Source: Desulfurobacteriaceae bacterium (lineage in GTDB: Bacteria; Aquificota; Aquificia; Desulfurobacteriales; DQVG01). Taken from it: DNA of 8,965 bases. The notes beneath the pieces were generated by a model that saw only the letters and a list, made by a program, of their open reading frames with translations, was not told the origin of the DNA and did no database searches. Position numbers and translations under genes: made by a program. Positions 6,928 to 8,965 of this stretch are shown here, in pieces (the first letter of the stretch is position 1; each line of letters starts with the position of its first letter). The stretch spans positions 1-8,965 of the forward strand of contig DQVG01000090.1 of NCBI GenBank assembly GCA_015661865.1, read 5' to 3'.

Positions 6928-7900
6928 AAAATTATTGATTATATTTTTAGTATTTATAAATATATTTTTAATTCTTCTTAATCTTTCCATAGGAGAAATT
7001 AAAGCAGATTTTTTTGAAATTATAAAAATCTTATTTTCTAAGGATAATCAGCTTTTAAAAAGTACAATTATTGATATAAGACTTCCTGAGACTTTAGCAG
7101 CGGCTTTAACAGGGAGTATTTTAGCTCTTTCGGGAGCTTTAATTCAAATAAGTATGGAAAATCCTTTAGCTAGTCCATATACATTAGGAATTTCCCATGG
7201 AGCTCTTTTAGGGGTTGCTTTTGCTATTTTATTTTTCGGACTTGCAAGTAAATGGATTTATTTTTTTGCATTTTTTGGAGCATTTTCCACTGTAATGATT
7301 TTATTTTTACTTAATAAAATAAAAAAACTTGATAATTTAAGTTTAGTCTTAGCTGGAGTAGCCATATCATCTTTATATGGAGCCATTAATTTATTTTTAC
7401 AATTTTTGTCAAGTGACTTAGAATTATCTGCCATAATTTACTGGACTTTTGGAGATTTAACAAAGGCAAATTATTTTAGTTTAAAAATTTTATTTATTTG
7501 TTTAATTTTAGGACTTATATATGTTGAAAAGAAAAAATATAAAATTTTTTCCTTAGAATTAGGAGAAGAAGTTGCTTTAAGTTTAGGAGTAGATGTAAAT
7601 AAATTAAAAATTATTAATCTAATTTTAGCTACTTTTTTAGTTTCTATAACTGTTTCCTTTTTTGGGATTATAGGTTTTATTGGCCTTATTGTTCCCCATT
7701 TGACCAGGCTTTTGTTTGGGAAGGAAATATCTTATTATTTTATTTTAAATATCTTAGCGGGAAGTATCCTTCTTATTTTGGCAGATATATTTTCAAAAAC
7801 TTTACTAGCTCCTCAAATTTTACCTATTGGAATTTTAACTTCTATTTTAGGTGCTCCCACTTTTTTATATTTATTACTGAGAGGTAAAAAATGCTTGTAG
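6914..7900 (+). CDS. ABC transporter permease, FecCD/BtuC family
   Basis: This inner-membrane subunit, working as a dimer, forms the channel of the type II importer. The protein is almost entirely hydrophobic, with about nine or ten membrane segments. The family marks are the second-helix region LAAALTGSILALSGALIQ followed by NPLASPYTLGISHGALLG, and late in the chain GIIGFIGLIVPHLTRLLFG, the segment that contacts the ATPase. No ATG is available near the start. TTG at 6914 has a G-run (6898-6902) 11 nt upstream and gives MKLNKKLLIIF; TTG at 6896 is possible and would add six residues, while TTG at 6935 would start within the first membrane segment. Either of the first two overlaps the end of the binding-protein gene, so translation is probably coupled. 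Its end overlaps the ATPase gene by 10 bp. Family is firm, start uncertain. Confidence 0.9.
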   Translation: MKLNKKLLIIFLVFINIFLILLNLSIGEIKADFFEIIKILFSKDNQLLKSTIIDIRLPETLAAALTGSILALSGALIQISMENPLASPYTLGISHGALLGVAFAILFFGLASKWIYFFAFFGAFSTVMILFLLNKIKKLDNLSLVLAGVAISSLYGAINLFLQFLSSDLELSAIIYWTFGDLTKANYFSLKILFICLILGLIYVEKKKYKIFSLELGEEVALSLGVDVNKLKIINLILATFLVSITVSFFGIIGFIGLIVPHLTRLLFGKEISYYFILNILAGSILLILADIFSKTLLAPQILPIGILTSILGAPTFLYLLLRGKKCL

Positions 7901-8637
7901 TTAGAAATTTAAATTATAAAAATATTTTAAGAAACATAACTTTTAAAATAGGTAAAAGTGGATTTGTAGCTATCTTAGGGCCTAATGGATCTGGAAAAAC
8001 AACTTTATTAAAATGTTTAGCAAATATTTTTCGAGATTATAAGGGTGATATTTTCATTTTGGGCAAAAACTTGAAAAAAATAAATAAAAAGGAAATTCCA
8101 CAATTAATTTCTTATGTCCCCCAAAAAAGTTTTGGAAACTCTTTGAAGGTATATGAAACTATACTTTTAGGTAGGCTTGCTTCAAAGGGTTTTTCTGCGA
8201 TAACAAAAAAAGATTTTGAAGTTATAGAAAAAATATTAGAGGAATTGAAAATTAAACATTTAGCTAATAAAGAAACTAAAAATTTATCTGGAGGAGAATT
8301 TCAAAAAGTTCAGATAGCAAGGGCCTTGGCTCAAAATGCAAAAATTTTACTTTTAGATGAACCTACAAATAATTTAGATATAAAAAATAAGATTTTACTT
8401 TTTGAATTATTAAAAAAGCTATCCAAAAAAATTTTAATTATATCTGTTTTACATGATATCAGTTTTTCTCTAAATTATGCAGATCATTTTATATTTTTAA
8501 AAAATGGGAATATAGTAAAAACTTCGCATAAAAATTTTGTAAAACATGAAGATATTGCTGAACTTTTTGATTTGAAAGAGATTATTTTTGATGACTTTTA
8601 TGAAAATAATTTTAAAAATTTTTGTAATAATATTTAA
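7891..8637 (+). CDS. ABC transporter ATPase, FecE/BtuD family
   Basis: This cytoplasmic ATPase powers the importer by dimerising on the permease. All nucleotide-site motifs are present: Walker A GPNGSGKTT (30-38), Q-loop Gln at 78 (YVPQKS), signature LSGGE (132-136), Walker B ILLLDEP (152-158) with catalytic Glu157, D-loop NNLD (160-163) and switch His188 (VLHD). The 248-residue length is typical, and the LKVYETILLGR segment after the Q-loop fits FecE-like proteins. The ATG at 7891 lies inside the permease stop region (10-bp overlap) and has AGAGG (7880-7884) 6 nt upstream. The tail (DFYENNFKNFCNNI) is Asn- and Phe-rich and looks lineage-specific. It ends 4 bp before the convergent fliP stop, with no visible terminator. 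Confidence 0.93.
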   Translation: MLVVRNLNYKNILRNITFKIGKSGFVAILGPNGSGKTTLLKCLANIFRDYKGDIFILGKNLKKINKKEIPQLISYVPQKSFGNSLKVYETILLGRLASKGFSAITKKDFEVIEKILEELKIKHLANKETKNLSGGEFQKVQIARALAQNAKILLLDEPTNNLDIKNKILLFELLKKLSKKILIISVLHDISFSLNYADHFIFLKNGNIVKTSHKNFVKHEDIAELFDLKEIIFDDFYENNFKNFCNNI

Positions 8638-8641
8638 ATAA

Positions 8642-8965
8642 TTATTTGTAAGTTTCTATAAGAGCTCTTATAAGATATTCAAGACCATTTGAGACAACAA
8701 GTAATAAAATCTTAAAAGGCAAAGAAATCATCATAGGAGGAATCATCATCATTCCCATTGCCATTAATATAGTTGCAACAATCACATCTATTACGAAAAA
8801 TGGAAGATAAATTAGAAAAACTATTTCTAAAGCTGTTCTAATTTCACTTACCATATATGCAGGTATCAATACTAAAAGAGGAACAGTTTCAGGTGTTACT
8901 TTTTTTAGCTTAATATTACTAATACTTAAAAATAAAGCTAAATCATCTTTTCTAGTATTTCTAAG
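8642..8965 (-). CDS. fliP: Flagellar export apparatus protein FliP (C-terminal part)
   Basis: FliP is an inner-membrane core subunit of the flagellar type III export gate, where it assembles with FliQ and FliR. Only the last 107 codons plus stop are in the window; the frame stays open to the edge (position 8965), so the gene starts outside. An apparent TTG start at 8869 is internal, because the upstream residues (LRNTRKDDLALFLSISN, then TPETVPLLVLIPAYMVSE) match FliP. The signature GMMMIPPMMISLPFK is intact, with two hydrophobic segments around it. The PP in this motif fits flagellar FliP better than virulence-type SctR, which tends to have SP. The usual partner fliQ does not follow; the downstream neighbour is the convergent importer ATPase. 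Confidence 0.93.
   Translation of the reverse strand, partial: LRNTRKDDLALFLSISNIKLKKVTPETVPLLVLIPAYMVSEIRTALEIVFLIYLPFFVIDVIVATILMAMGMMMIPPMMISLPFKILLLVVSNGLEYLIRALIETYK

Overview
The window is strongly A+T-rich (by eye below 30 % G+C) bacterial DNA, with dense coding and short gaps. It suggests a Gram-negative (diderm), flagellated and probably thermophilic anaerobe: there is a FliP fragment, a substrate-binding protein with a cleavable signal peptide and no lipobox, a TrmI-type tRNA m1A58 methyltransferase (common in thermophiles, though also in actinobacteria and archaea), and a bacterial single-chain LeuRS. A Thermodesulfobacterium-like or Aquificota-like source would fit, but this is inference from gene content only.

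Layout. (1) Positions 1-2511, plus strand: three closely spaced translation-related genes. They are trmI (5' end outside the window), prmC (release-factor glutamine methyltransferase) and a PP-loop ATPase with an NFACT-R/DUF814-like tail that looks like a tRNA-thiolation enzyme of unproven function. (2) Positions 2512-5580: leuS with its own candidate promoter, a strong Shine-Dalgarno sequence and a clear intrinsic terminator overlapping its stop codon. LeuRS carries an enlarged insert of about 98 residues in front of KMSKS. (3) Positions 5578-5868: a non-coding stretch of about 290 bp, very A+T-rich, holding a 16-bp palindrome, four ATTCYWW heptads, a sigma70-like promoter and an interrupted inverted repeat at the predicted transcription start. 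(4) Positions 5869-8637, plus strand: a type II (FecBCD/BtuFCD-like) ABC importer of binding protein, permease and ATPase. The three genes overlap and so are probably translationally coupled. (5) Positions 8642-8965, minus strand: the 3' third of fliP, convergent with the importer and separated from it by 4 bp.

How they work together. The first four genes all serve translation (tRNA methylation, release-factor methylation, probable tRNA thiolation, tRNA-Leu charging). The importer genes form one uptake operon whose ligand, probably a metal chelate such as an iron complex, cannot be fixed from sequence. I see no CRISPR array, transposon, rRNA or tRNA gene, and no convincing novel defence or mobile system. 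The best leads are the PP-loop protein, the LeuRS insert and the small repeats upstream of the importer.
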